Numbered from the stretch's first letter, positions 25,013 to 33,820 are shown. The stretch is DNA of 64,000 nucleotides from Candidatus Uabimicrobium amorphum (GCF_009002475.1 NZ_AP019860.1:7330501-7394500); one strand, 5' to 3'. Notes: a model not told the origin generated them from the sequence alone. Program-made: numbers and translations.

Positions 25013-26307
25013 AACTAGCAGAATTCATCACCGAAATCGCCATATACGGTCTCATTATTTCTCTAATGATTCATCATTTTTGTTTTCAGTCTTTCAAAGT
25101 AATGACGCGCTCCATGGAAGCAACACTCATTGGCGACCCGAACTGTGGCGACCGTATATTGGTCAAAAAATACGCCTATGAGTTTAAAAAACCTAAGCGT
25201 TGGGAAGCCATCGTGTTTTTTTACCCGCACAATAACCAACAAATTTTTATTAAGCGTTTAATTGGCCTGCCTGGAGAAAAAGTACACATTCGCAATGGTG
25301 AAATATACATAAACAATATTCTTGCTCGTAAACCTAGTAGTGTTGTTAACCAACTACTCTATCCCGTATACCAGCCCCAACAGCCCTTTAAAGAGAACTG
25401 GCAATACAGCGAAAAATGGCAAATTGACAAACAGCAATATAGCATAAACACCAATAAACTAGAGTGGTGTAAATACAAGCATGTTGTCACCAATCGCTAC
25501 GAACCGATCAATAATAGACGCTTCTTTCATCGCCAACAATACGCATATCCTGTGGGCGGAGGCCTGCGTGTAGGAGAAATCCGTTTTGCCATACGTTTCA
25601 AAATGCGCAGTGATACAGGAAGCATTCGTTTGGAACTACGCGAAGGGGAGTATCGGTTTTTATGTACGATTGATACCGCGCAAGCGGGACAACTTCACAA
25701 ATACATTGGTGAAGACGATACAAAAAAACAATCCGTTCACTTCAAAGCCAACTGGCAAAAAAATAGCTGGCATTCACTAGTGTTTTCCAATATCGACGAC
25801 TTGGTTACTTTGGAGATCGACAGCAAAGAGGTCGCGAAACTCGACTATTCCCAAAAACAACAGCAAGCACAACGCATAACATTTGACACAGCTTTTCGCT
25901 GGGGAGTAAGTGGCTCTTTCGAGTTAGAAAATGCCCAACTGTGGCGTGATATCTACTATATTAGTAAACGCGATTTTTTTGGTGGTCTAACAAGCTTTGA
26001 AGTACCCAATCATCACTACTTCGCATTAGGAGACAACCCACCTAACAGTCGTGATAGTAAGGATTGGCAACGTTTTTGTTTTTTTTATAAAAATGGAATC
26101 AGCATAGAGGGAGATCAAAAAAACTTCCCACATGGCAAAACACGAAAATTTACTGACATTTACGGTTTTGACAGAGATATTCCCCATGAGAACCTATTGG
26201 AAAATTATCTATCGCGCCAAGACGCACCATTTATCCCCCAATCGTACATCATAGGCCGTGCTGCTCTTGTATTTTGGCCCATTACTCGCGGAAAAATTAT
26301 TTATTAA
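25009..26307 (+). CDS. lepB: Signal peptidase I with large internal insertion
   Basis: The protease removes signal peptides on the outer face of the cytoplasmic membrane. One membrane anchor (about 9-28) precedes the nucleophile region TRSMEATL (S35; the usual SMxPTL has lost its proline). The catalytic-lysine box is IFIKRLIGLPGEKVHI (K82), and the C-terminal box is ALGDNPPNSRDSKDW (about 339-353). About 220 residues are inserted between the boxes. These include a beta-rich stretch resembling a lectin/LamG-like sandwich (GGLRVGEIRFAIRFKM, LVTLEIDSKEVAKLDY). At 432 residues it is far longer than the usual 180-320. Coupled to the membrane protein before it. Confidence 0.92.
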   Translation: MKLAEFITEIAIYGLIISLMIHHFCFQSFKVMTRSMEATLIGDPNCGDRILVKKYAYEFKKPKRWEAIVFFYPHNNQQIFIKRLIGLPGEKVHIRNGEIYINNILARKPSSVVNQLLYPVYQPQQPFKENWQYSEKWQIDKQQYSINTNKLEWCKYKHVVTNRYEPINNRRFFHRQQYAYPVGGGLRVGEIRFAIRFKMRSDTGSIRLELREGEYRFLCTIDTAQAGQLHKYIGEDDTKKQSVHFKANWQKNSWHSLVFSNIDDLVTLEIDSKEVAKLDYSQKQQQAQRITFDTAFRWGVSGSFELENAQLWRDIYYISKRDFFGGLTSFEVPNHHYFALGDNPPNSRDSKDWQRFCFFYKNGISIEGDQKNFPHGKTRKFTDIYGFDRDIPHENLLENYLSRQDAPFIPQSYIIGRAALVFWPITRGKIIY

Positions 26308-26308
26308 T

Positions 26309-26659
26309 ATGCGCTATTTACAGGAAACAGAATCAGTATTAAAACTACTGTATAAATTAAATCGCTACAGCGATGCACTCACCTATTACATTTACGTAGT
26401 GCCCATCTTTGTCAACAATACAGAAAAACATTCCAGCAGCTTTGCAAACTTTGGCGCTTTTTCCGTAGAACTCAAAGACAAACTATGCCAGTCGCGTTTT
26501 AGCGCAAAACCCACACGCCACGACGACCGCAGTTCCGTACTAATCGAAACCACAAATCGCTACATAATATGCACCCGCAGACAACAACGCACACTTCCTC
26601 CAAACCCTATTCACCATGAAGCGGTGTATCTTTCCTTTCCCGTTCTTGTGAAAGCCTAA
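26309..26659 (+). CDS. Hypothetical protein
   Basis: A 116-residue frame starts at the ATG two bases after the lepB stop. There is no good ribosome site of its own, so it would depend on coupling. The sequence (MRYLQETESVLKLLYKLN, then LIETTNRYIICTRRQQRT) has no motif, signal peptide or membrane segment that I recognise. Codon use resembles its neighbours, and the close spacing supports a real gene. Confidence 0.55.
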   Translation: MRYLQETESVLKLLYKLNRYSDALTYYIYVVPIFVNNTEKHSSSFANFGAFSVELKDKLCQSRFSAKPTRHDDRSSVLIETTNRYIICTRRQQRTLPPNPIHHEAVYLSFPVLVKA

Positions 26660-26711
26660 ACAGAAAATGCCTTCTGAAAAATCTATCTAATGAAAGACAG
26701 TTAATTAATTT

Positions 26712-26738
26712 ATCCTGTCCATCCTGTTCATCCTGTCA
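26712..26738 (+). repeat. Short 9-base tandem repeat (three units)
   Basis: ATCCTGTCC, ATCCTGTTC and ATCCTGTCA stand in a row in the AT-rich gap 26660-26851. TATAAT at about 26803-26808 further on may be the -10 of the next gene; a TTGACA lies upstream but too far for a standard spacing. Confidence 0.7.
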
Positions 26739-26851
26739 AAATTGCGATTAAGACGTTGTCAAACTTTACATGTTGACAATTCTAACAAAATTACCCAAAC
26801 TATAATCGTAACATCTTACGATTCAAAAAAATCTCATCCCCAGGAGTTTAT

Positions 26852-27754
26852 ATGAATAATTGTTATAAAATCGCATTACTGCTCACGTTTGTACTCTCAT
26901 GCATAGCAGCGCAAAACGAAACCGCAACAAAGACGAGCGTGGCACATGCTGCGAAAACCCAATACTTTCGTTGGTATCAGTTATATGAAAGAGATATAAA
27001 CGATGCCCGAATCGCCAACCAATTGTCTATTTTGGATAAAGACATCGAAATAGAAACAGTTGCGGGAAAAATGACAGGACGTGACAGTTATCCGAAGAGA
27101 GTACAGGCCTATAAGGACTGGAAAAACGCTCATCATGTTCAAAATGTAACGGTGAAAGAAAAAGAAGACGGTATGGTTCTTGATGCAGACATTATATACC
27201 AGTGTGTTCTACCAGATGGCAGCAAAAAAAATTTTGCATTGCATTACGACGCACATTTGAAAAAAACAGATGGTCTATTGCCCGTTTTCACCAAAATAAA
27301 AATCACCCCCAAAAAAGAAATGGAAAGCGCAGTCTTTGAAGATGCCTACCCACAAAATAGAATGAAATCCTTGATGCACTATTGGTTGTTATGTATGGAA
27401 CAACTCGATGGTAACGTCACACCTTTTAAACAACTGCTCACCAACGAGTTCGAATTAAATTTCTCCACCAACAGCAAGATGACTTCTATCGATCAATTGG
27501 AGAAGTGGTTAAATGGCATGCCCATGCAACTACAAAGTAGTCAACACTTTCCACAAAACCTTACCATAAAATCTCTTGGAGAGAATAAATACCAAGTCAA
27601 TGTAGAATTTGCGTGGCAGGGTGTGATGAAGAATGGCACCAAACTCAAAGCAACCACTGGACACGAATGGATTGTAGTGGATGACATACAGGAACCTTTT
27701 GCTAGAATTCAAAAAGTGACAGTAAAACAAGTAAAACCATTGCAGCAATACTAA
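26852..27754 (+). CDS. Secreted protein with two NTF2-like (SnoaL-type) halves, tentative
   Basis: The 300 residues start with a signal peptide (MNNCYKIALLLTFVLSCIAAQ). The rest looks like two similar alpha+beta halves. Each begins with a helix and WYQLYERD or YWLLCMEQLDG, then a short FE/EIE segment, and ends with paired strands and a VTVK-type strand (NVTVKEKEDGMVLDADIIYQ; LTIKSLGENKYQVNVEFAWQ). This layout suggests tandem NTF2-like domains, although I cannot run a fold search. It stands alone with AGGAG before its ATG. Function unknown. Confidence 0.6.
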   Translation: MNNCYKIALLLTFVLSCIAAQNETATKTSVAHAAKTQYFRWYQLYERDINDARIANQLSILDKDIEIETVAGKMTGRDSYPKRVQAYKDWKNAHHVQNVTVKEKEDGMVLDADIIYQCVLPDGSKKNFALHYDAHLKKTDGLLPVFTKIKITPKKEMESAVFEDAYPQNRMKSLMHYWLLCMEQLDGNVTPFKQLLTNEFELNFSTNSKMTSIDQLEKWLNGMPMQLQSSQHFPQNLTIKSLGENKYQVNVEFAWQGVMKNGTKLKATTGHEWIVVDDIQEPFARIQKVTVKQVKPLQQY

Positions 27755-27984
27755 ATTAGCGATGTTTTCGTTCGTGGAAAGAAACTAAATTCACGAACGA
27801 AACCATTATTTTTTTCGCAAAAAATAAAACAACTCGATGCCAATAGCAATAACACTCCTGCAAAAAAATACCTTTTACCATGTAAACTATCCTTTTACAA
27901 AAAAACCTCAATGTATATAATATATATTATTACAACTACACAGCATCGTAATTAAATTTAATCTAGTACTTAGTAAAATTGGTT

Positions 27985-28018
27985 TGTAGGTATTGGTATT
28001 GGTATTGGTATCGGTATT
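27985..28018 (+). repeat. GGTATT hexamer array
   Basis: Four to five imperfect copies of GGTATT (one reads GGTATC) directly abut the left end of the repeat element at 28017. The rest of the gap 27755-28016 is AT-rich, with TATATAATATATATTATT-like palindromic sequence near 27914-27930 and no gene. Confidence 0.75.
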
Positions 28019-28328
28019 CGTTTTCATATTGGTGCCCTCACCATCGAATAGGCAGTATCAGCTATGCTGATAACTGCGATTCTCATACCTCTCCCACAGG
28101 GAGAGGTGTAATGCTTCTCTTTTGTAAAAAACAAAATTCACTTGATTTGCGGACAAAACTGATCTCTAAAATCTTTGATGGATGCTATTCCCTGGACTGC
28201 AACAAAATAAAACAATGGAAACAATTAAGACGCGTTACGCCTCTCCCGTGGGAGAGGCACGAGACTTGTTGCTTTCAGCGTAGCTGAAATCTACAAGGCG
28301 ATGGTGAGGGCACCAATATGAAAACGAA
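28017..28328 (+). repeat. Dispersed repeat family A, full copy (312 bp, perfect inverted ends)
   Basis: The terminal 30 bases (left end TTCGTTTTCATATTGGTGCC and onward to CCATCG) are perfectly repeated in inverted order at the right end. The interior hairpins are shared with the copy at 6604 (CCTCTCCCACAGGGAGAGG, CCTCTCCCGTGGGAGAGG, TTTCAGCGTAGCTGAAA), while the AT-rich centre differs. No gene inside. The perfect ends suggest it is younger than the other copies. A probable -10 box (TAGAAT) for the next gene lies at about 28367. Confidence 0.9.
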
Positions 28329-28431
28329 ACCCTTATCTTAATTCAACAGTGTCAAACATCGCATACTAGAATATTCCAATACCGAAGAGGAACCAACTCA
28401 AAAGCACTAGTTCATCGCGAAGGGGGAAAAT

Positions 28432-31323
28432 ATGGGCATAGACAATCAAAAACAATCGGTAGTTCCTGTCATTAAACAAGTGCTAATGAAGCACAAAGAG
28501 CGCATCATTTTCGGTTGCGTCGCGCTCGTTGCCGCGGTGTACTTTCTAGTACCTGCGAGTATGTCAACTTTGCAAGAACAGCTTCTATCCGATGACCGTG
28601 TTGTCCAAAAAAACGCTTTAGACGAACTTAAGAATCGCGGAGAAGAAGCCATTCCCTATCTTATGTACGGATTAAATCATCCCAAATCACGTGTACGCAA
28701 TCAGATTGTCAAACACATTCGCAAATATCCTGGCAGCGCATCTTTTTACCTAACCGATGTTGTCGAAGATCCTTCGTCTATATACAATCACCAAGCTAAA
28801 CTATCAGCTGTACGTGCTCTCGGCAGTATGCGTGGAGATGTCGAGTCTCTATTGCAAAGACTTGTCGCCAACTCATCGACTCACGAAGACTTAAAACAAG
28901 AAGCCATGGGTAGTTTGGTCAAACTCAAACCTCGCATATACGAAAAGATATACTTTTACATGGACGGTCGCTGGTCGCGCGCCAATGAACTGATGAAACA
29001 AGGCTATATTCGTATAGAAGATGGCTGGGTATCCGTACAGTCAAAGTTTTTCGCAGTCGAGAAAAATTTAAACGAAGCTGCCGCAGCGCGAGACAACTTG
29101 AAAACCGCTCAAGAACAAATCATTCGCGATATACAAAATAATCACACCATTGAATTTGACCGATACTTAGCCGATTGGCAGGCAATGTTTGCCATGTACG
29201 AAGGGGCAAATACTACTTTTGTGTCTTTATTAAAGTCTCTCACTATCCGCAGTAAAAAAGCCGAAAAAACTTACAGTAACATGATGAAAGAGCACCTTGA
29301 AGAACTGCACAGCGAGACCACATCGTTTGTGGATCGTTTAACAGAACTCAACCAAGAAGGTCTCGTCACACGAGTTTTGGAAAAACAAACCAGACATTTT
29401 TCTGCGGTGAGCAAATTTGTGCTGTTTCAATATATAAAGTGGAACGACTTTGATGCACAAATGGCTCGTTGCAAAAAAAATTACTATGAGCTATCGCGCA
29501 AAAATACCCTTTTTATGTACTTAGACTATAAATTTTTCGGTATTTCGCGTGACAAAGCCCAACAAAATAAAATTGCCCATAGTATTGAAAATATTATCCG
29601 CGAAACAAATATATATTACAAAATTTCCTCGCAGACTCCGCAGCGAGATTCTGCAAGGCATTGGTTAAACTGCCGTTATCGCGAAGTGGATATGGGAAGC
29701 TACGACAAAGACCGTCCGTATGTGCGCCGCGTACGTGTATTGTGCCACTTTAGTTATTGGGTAAATGGTAACGAAGTATTGAACTGGGAACGCGTCATAT
29801 CTTCTAGTCACCAGTTATCACTCCCCAAAGAACGAGAAATTGACGATGATCAAAAAGCAATTCTTCATGTTGCACGCAAAGATTTTCAGCAAAAACTTGA
29901 AAAATGGACTCCTGAAAGCTTTTCACTAGAAACACTTGCGGTCAAAAAAGCACCGCGAATCAAAATGTATGGGCAAAGTAGTGTAGATGTTGTGTACATG
30001 AAAAACGGTCGCAAATTAAAGGGACTTATTGCCAAAGAAAATTCCAAAGGTCTTGATCTAATTATGTTGAGTAGTAAGGCCGGAATCACCTCTTCATTGA
30101 AAATCAAAATTGCCAAGCGCAAAGTCAAAAAAATCAAACGCCTCGCCAAAGATATAAGAAGGCTACGCCTACAAGATATACGCACTTCGGAGAAACCTCT
30201 TATTGTCGATGAACAAAAAAGTAACGCAATTAACGTGGAAAAAACCAATTCGGAATACAGCCGCGCATGCCTTTTGTATCCTAGCAAATATTTCATGCTG
30301 TATTCGGACACCCCACAGGAATTCGTCCCACAAATTGCATTTCGCATCGAGGTAGCGTTTGCCGCCTATCAACAATATTTTCCGATAAAGCGTAACACCA
30401 ATAAAAAAATAGACATCCACGTCTTCACCTCGACAACAAAGTACCAAAAAATTACCAAAGAAACCGTGAATGATGCAGTATACAACCGTGTAAAAAATCA
30501 CATCATCGCTCGTTGTAATCTAGATAACTACCGAAAGTATCTAAAGGACTCCAAGAAAGACAACAAAGATGCCAAAGATGAGATAAAGAAACACAACGAA
30601 GCACTTGCTGAACTCAACAAAGAACTCAGCAGCAAAAGAGCGACTTTTAAACAACTCGACAAACAACTTGCACGCGGAAAAATTTCCCAAAGAGATTACA
30701 ACGACGCCTATCGCAACACACGCATAGAGATAGATCGACTCAATAGTCAGATCAAAAAAATAGAGCGGCTCAAGGCAAAGTTGGGCGGTAAGCTGACCTC
30801 TGATCGTTCTAGCTCTAGAGATCGTTTGGACTTTATTGAATCCATGATGAGAATGATTTACCGCGAAATGTTCATTGCCTATACAAAAAATTACCTATTT
30901 ACAGAGGAAAAAGTTGTGTACACTCCGCGATGGTTTTTAGAGGGCTTTGCACAGTATTTTGAAGATCTATATCTTTCTGGCGAGCGCGTCATTCTCGGTA
31001 AACGCGACAAGGATCGCACGAACTACTTTAACCAAGTTGCGGGACGCGATGAGCTGTCATTGCAGAAATTACTTGCCGCAGGCGACAACGATTTTGTGGT
31101 AACGTCACGTGAAAACATCAAGAGTTCCGACACCTATTACATTCAGTCTTGGGGAGTAGCATACTACATCACCACATTGACCAATATGAAACGCAACGAC
31201 ATATTTACGCCTTACATAGATAATATTTGGCGTGGAAAAGATCAAGAGCAAGCTTTTACGGAACTGGTGGGAATACCGATGACAAAATTTCGCCGTAAAC
31301 TATTTGAATTTTATCGAGATTAA
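28432..31323 (+). CDS. Large membrane-anchored protein with HEAT-like repeats and DUF1570/gluzincin-like C-terminus
   Basis: In 963 residues there is a membrane anchor (about 24-42), HEAT-like repeats (about 50-170: LDELKNRGEEAIPYLMYGL and so on), a long helical region (about 190-400), and a small beta motif (VVYMKNGRKLKGLIAKE). A coiled coil at about 695-790 precedes a C-terminal domain with PRWFLEGFAQYFED and YYIQSWGVAYYI. The last part resembles the planctomycete DUF1570 family of gluzincin-like peptidases, in which WxxEGxAxY follows an HExxH helix. Here the expected HExxH helix reads MIYREMFIAY, so zinc binding appears lost. It should be extracytoplasmic and probably non-catalytic. Confidence 0.75.
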   Translation: MGIDNQKQSVVPVIKQVLMKHKERIIFGCVALVAAVYFLVPASMSTLQEQLLSDDRVVQKNALDELKNRGEEAIPYLMYGLNHPKSRVRNQIVKHIRKYPGSASFYLTDVVEDPSSIYNHQAKLSAVRALGSMRGDVESLLQRLVANSSTHEDLKQEAMGSLVKLKPRIYEKIYFYMDGRWSRANELMKQGYIRIEDGWVSVQSKFFAVEKNLNEAAAARDNLKTAQEQIIRDIQNNHTIEFDRYLADWQAMFAMYEGANTTFVSLLKSLTIRSKKAEKTYSNMMKEHLEELHSETTSFVDRLTELNQEGLVTRVLEKQTRHFSAVSKFVLFQYIKWNDFDAQMARCKKNYYELSRKNTLFMYLDYKFFGISRDKAQQNKIAHSIENIIRETNIYYKISSQTPQRDSARHWLNCRYREVDMGSYDKDRPYVRRVRVLCHFSYWVNGNEVLNWERVISSSHQLSLPKEREIDDDQKAILHVARKDFQQKLEKWTPESFSLETLAVKKAPRIKMYGQSSVDVVYMKNGRKLKGLIAKENSKGLDLIMLSSKAGITSSLKIKIAKRKVKKIKRLAKDIRRLRLQDIRTSEKPLIVDEQKSNAINVEKTNSEYSRACLLYPSKYFMLYSDTPQEFVPQIAFRIEVAFAAYQQYFPIKRNTNKKIDIHVFTSTTKYQKITKETVNDAVYNRVKNHIIARCNLDNYRKYLKDSKKDNKDAKDEIKKHNEALAELNKELSSKRATFKQLDKQLARGKISQRDYNDAYRNTRIEIDRLNSQIKKIERLKAKLGGKLTSDRSSSRDRLDFIESMMRMIYREMFIAYTKNYLFTEEKVVYTPRWFLEGFAQYFEDLYLSGERVILGKRDKDRTNYFNQVAGRDELSLQKLLAAGDNDFVVTSRENIKSSDTYYIQSWGVAYYITTLTNMKRNDIFTPYIDNIWRGKDQEQAFTELVGIPMTKFRRKLFEFYRD

Positions 31324-31375
31324 TCCGTGGATGTGAAGTGGTGGGTTGGTTCGAGCTAAGTTAGTGAAAGAAACC

Positions 31376-31786
31376 ATGACAAAAATATTAAGAATACTCA
31401 TTGTCGAAGATTTACCGGAAAGACAACAACAAATTTGCAATATGTACAAAGAACACGCGTGGGTCACTACCACAATATCGACACACGCAATACGCTTGGT
31501 AAACGCGTACGATTTTGATCTTATTCACCTAGACTATAATTTGGCCGAACAAACAACAGGTCTAGAAGTAGCAGAATGTTTAGCAAAATCGCGCAATGCG
31601 CAAACACAAGTAGTGATACACTCGATGAACCCTGACGGTGCAAAAAAAATGTCACAACTAATTGTAAATGTCGAAGTCATTCCCATTTCCAAACTACTTA
31701 AAAAAGATATCTACACAAAAAGACTCAAAGAGCAGTTAAAAAAAGAGCAGGTGAATTGGAACTATGTTTTCAAAGGTTACATGTAA
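31376..31786 (+). CDS. Receiver-like protein of the cREC (cyclic-phosphate processing) type
   Basis: The 136 residues from the ATG at 31376 begin ILRILIVEDLPERQQQ. They continue with FDLIHLDYNLAEQTTGLEVAECLA and VVIHSMNPDGAKKMSQLI, the pattern of the stand-alone receiver-like family annotated as cyclic-phosphate processing receiver domain. The aspartate after IVED and the aspartate in HLDYN match phospho-acceptor positions of response regulators. There is no output domain. An upstream in-frame start at 31346 is less likely since GAAAG precedes the chosen ATG. No histidine kinase is nearby. Confidence 0.75.
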   Translation: MTKILRILIVEDLPERQQQICNMYKEHAWVTTTISTHAIRLVNAYDFDLIHLDYNLAEQTTGLEVAECLAKSRNAQTQVVIHSMNPDGAKKMSQLIVNVEVIPISKLLKKDIYTKRLKEQLKKEQVNWNYVFKGYM

Positions 31787-31873
31787 ATCGAATTATTCTC
31801 ACCGAAACCTCTCTTTTGTCTACACTATGTATATTAATAGATATTTTCATTTATTATCTGAAGGAGAACACAG

Positions 31874-32101
31874 ATGAAAAAACTAATTGTATTGGTCGTA
31901 TTCTTACTCATAGCAACCACATTCCTTTCTAGCTGCCGTAGACAGAGACGTCATCGTCAAGAAATGCGCCAAGATCGCCATGAGCATCGCCAAGATATGC
32001 GTCAAGATCGTAAAGAACACAAACAAGATATGCGCCAAGATCGCCAAAAGCATAAACAGGATATGCGTCAAGATCGTCACGATCATCGCCACGGCAACTA
32101 A
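31874..32101 (+). CDS. Small His/Arg/Gln-rich repeat lipoprotein
   Basis: A 75-residue protein with a good ribosome site (GAAGGAG). A lipoprotein signal (MKKLIVLVVFLLIATTFLSSC) is followed by four to five copies of an 11-residue repeat such as RQDRHEHRQDM, RQDRKEHKQDM and RQDRQKHKQDM, ending HDHRHGN. The DNA is a matching 33-base tandem repeat. The composition (many His, Arg, Asp, Gln and several Met) would suit metal binding or interaction with a polyanion, but neither is shown. It probably sits on a membrane facing the periplasm. Confidence 0.8.
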   Translation: MKKLIVLVVFLLIATTFLSSCRRQRRHRQEMRQDRHEHRQDMRQDRKEHKQDMRQDRQKHKQDMRQDRHDHRHGN

Positions 32102-32210
32102 GAAAAACGCCTATTTTACCTTTGTGGGTTGTGGCAAACCGAAAATTTAGCAAACTTTTATGAAAATTCTCCGTATTATGTATACGTTAAAATAATTAGG
32201 AGAATTCACA

Positions 32211-32672
32211 ATGAATGGTTATACAGAAGTTTTTCGCGTAGCAAACCCACAAGAAATGCACAATATACGTGTTTTACTACAAAGCAAAGACATTCCCTGC
32301 GAAACAACAGGGGAGGGACTACAGCACACTGATCCGCTATGGAATGTTTTTGCACCAATTCAAATTTATGTACCGCAAGAGAAAAAAGATGAAGCAATCG
32401 AAATCATCGAGGAGTACACAAATAAAAATGTTGACAAAGAAGCGTTGAAGAGAGGTAATCGCGACTTATTGCTTATTTTGATTTTTTTCTCTCTTCCGTG
32501 GATGGGAATTGCAATAGATAACGAGTGGATTGCAGGCATTTCATTCTTTATCATAAGCGTCGTTCAACCTGTATTAGTCATATGGTGGTACATAAAGGTC
32601 AGATCTAAGAAAAAGAAATTTGAGCGAGAATCTGACGCGTCAGAAACATTTGAGGAATCAGAGACATCTTAG
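32211..32672 (+). CDS. DUF2007-domain membrane protein
   Basis: This 153-residue protein has an N-terminal DUF2007-type (putative signal-transducing) domain: YTEVFRVANPQEMHNIRVLLQSKDIPCE, with short strands and IQIYVPQEKKDEAIEIIEEY (roughly residues 4-68). Two membrane segments follow (about 84-100 and 106-128), then a highly charged tail (KKKKFERESDASETFEESE). It is probably a small membrane protein with the domain in the cytoplasm. A strong site (TAGGAG) precedes the ATG. It converges with the gene at 32730, with a shared terminator between them. Confidence 0.78.
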   Translation: MNGYTEVFRVANPQEMHNIRVLLQSKDIPCETTGEGLQHTDPLWNVFAPIQIYVPQEKKDEAIEIIEEYTNKNVDKEALKRGNRDLLLILIFFSLPWMGIAIDNEWIAGISFFIISVVQPVLVIWWYIKVRSKKKKFERESDASETFEESETS

Positions 32673-32688
32673 AATCAATGTTGCGACA

Positions 32689-32719
32689 AAAATATCCTGG
32701 CCGCTAGTCAGGATATTTT
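32689..32719. terminator. Bidirectional terminator between convergent genes
   Basis: AAAATATCCTG (32689-32699) pairs with CAGGATATTTT (32709-32719) around a 9-base loop. The A and T runs at the two ends make it usable from both strands. Confidence 0.8.
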
Positions 32720-32729
32720 GCCATTTGAT

Positions 32730-33629
32730 TTATTGCTCCTGGAGTTTTTTTAGTCTTTCCTCATATTCCTCAAGCATTTTTTTCATTTTTTTATACCCCT
32801 CAATGCCTTTGCTATACACATCTTCATTTTCCTTATCCCAATCGCTATACCAAATTTTATTGCCTTTGGCATCATAGAAACCAACTTTTCGGTTCTTCAA
32901 AATTAAATCGTTAGGATCGACACCGGAAACTTTCCAGCGTTTGTCAAAACCACTAAGAGTATAGATCAATTTTTGTTTACTTTCCCCCACTTCTAATCCG
33001 CCCTGAATATTAAATCTCAATTCGCCTTCCTCATAAGGAGTCGTTCTTTTGGGATCAACTAAAGACAAGAATATATGCCCACCAGAAATAACCGTTTTAC
33101 TATTATTTTTTATACTAATCATAACAGAAGGACGTTTCAAATACTCTCCATGCAGTGTGTATTTCGTAGAGATTTTTATCTTTTTGCGATTCTTTACGTC
33201 GGAAAAGTATTGTTTTTTCTGTTTAGAGGCATTGGACAACGCCTGTTTTAATTCAGAGACTTTTTGTTGCGAGATTTTGATCACTTTTTTCATTTGCGTA
33301 ATTTGTTGTTGCTTTTGTTGCTTCTTGCGGCGTGCTTCTTCGACTTTCTTTTGCTCTTCATGCTTTTTACGCAGTATTTCATCTTGTTTTTTACGCTGCT
33401 CTGCGGCAATTTTTTCCTGTTCGCGAACTTGCTTTTCGATATCCTTTGCGATGAGAAAAAGCATTTTCGTGGAATGGTCTTCGGGTGTTTCCTTTGTTGT
33501 AATGGAGAAAGACTTTTGGAATGAGGTCAACTTTCCATGGATTTCTTGGCGCATTTGTTCACGCCCGATGAAAAAACCAATAGCAGTTCCCAATAATAAA
33601 GTCGCGATAACTAGTAGCGGCTTTTTCAT
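32730..33629 (-). CDS. Membrane-anchored coiled-coil protein
   Basis: The 299 residues start with an N-terminal anchor (KPLLVIATLLLGTAIGFFIG). A long highly charged coiled coil lies at about 65-150 (EKQVREQEKIAAEQRKKQDE and KKQQKQQQITQMKKVIKI). A beta-rich C-terminal domain follows (about 155-265: KISTKYTLHGEYLKR, VMISIKNNSKTVISGGHIFLSL, LIYTLSGFDKRWKVSG). It resembles an extracytoplasmic Ig/FxLYD-like domain, but I cannot name the family. A GGGAG site precedes the ATG. It is single in orientation, divergent from the repeat-rich gap. Confidence 0.72.
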   Translation of the reverse strand: MKKPLLVIATLLLGTAIGFFIGREQMRQEIHGKLTSFQKSFSITTKETPEDHSTKMLFLIAKDIEKQVREQEKIAAEQRKKQDEILRKKHEEQKKVEEARRKKQQKQQQITQMKKVIKISQQKVSELKQALSNASKQKKQYFSDVKNRKKIKISTKYTLHGEYLKRPSVMISIKNNSKTVISGGHIFLSLVDPKRTTPYEEGELRFNIQGGLEVGESKQKLIYTLSGFDKRWKVSGVDPNDLILKNRKVGFYDAKGNKIWYSDWDKENEDVYSKGIEGYKKMKKMLEEYEERLKKLQEQ

Positions 33630-33679
33630 AATTTTCTCCCTAGAAAAAAGTATTGTTTTTTAAAGTACTTTATAAAACC

Positions 33680-33820
33680 GAACCTGTGCCCGAGCCCGCT
33701 TCTGAGCCCGAAAAACAAATAAGTACTATTGATAATGTAATTAGGAAAAAAACTAATTTTTTACTGGCTTCGCAAGAATTTATCGGGCTCGGGCTCGCAA
33801 ACGGGTTCGGGCTCGATTTA
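33680..33820. repeat. Element bounded by inverted GAGCCC hexamer arrays
   Basis: The left part has the hexamer unit on one strand (AACCTGTGCCCGAGCCCGCT and TGAGCCCG). The right part has it inverted (GGGCTCGGGCTCG, then GGGTTCGGGCTCG). About 75 bases of AT-rich DNA lie between. The arms can form a long GC-rich hairpin in otherwise AT-rich sequence. No gene. Confidence 0.65.

Noticed and set aside
27914..27930. Replication origin or AT-rich binding site
   Set aside because: A short TATA palindrome only; no DnaA boxes or origin genes nearby.
31930..32095. CRISPR-like array
   Set aside because: The 33-base periodicity is coding (11-residue repeats of a lipoprotein) with no spacers. No CRISPR array or cas gene was seen in the window.
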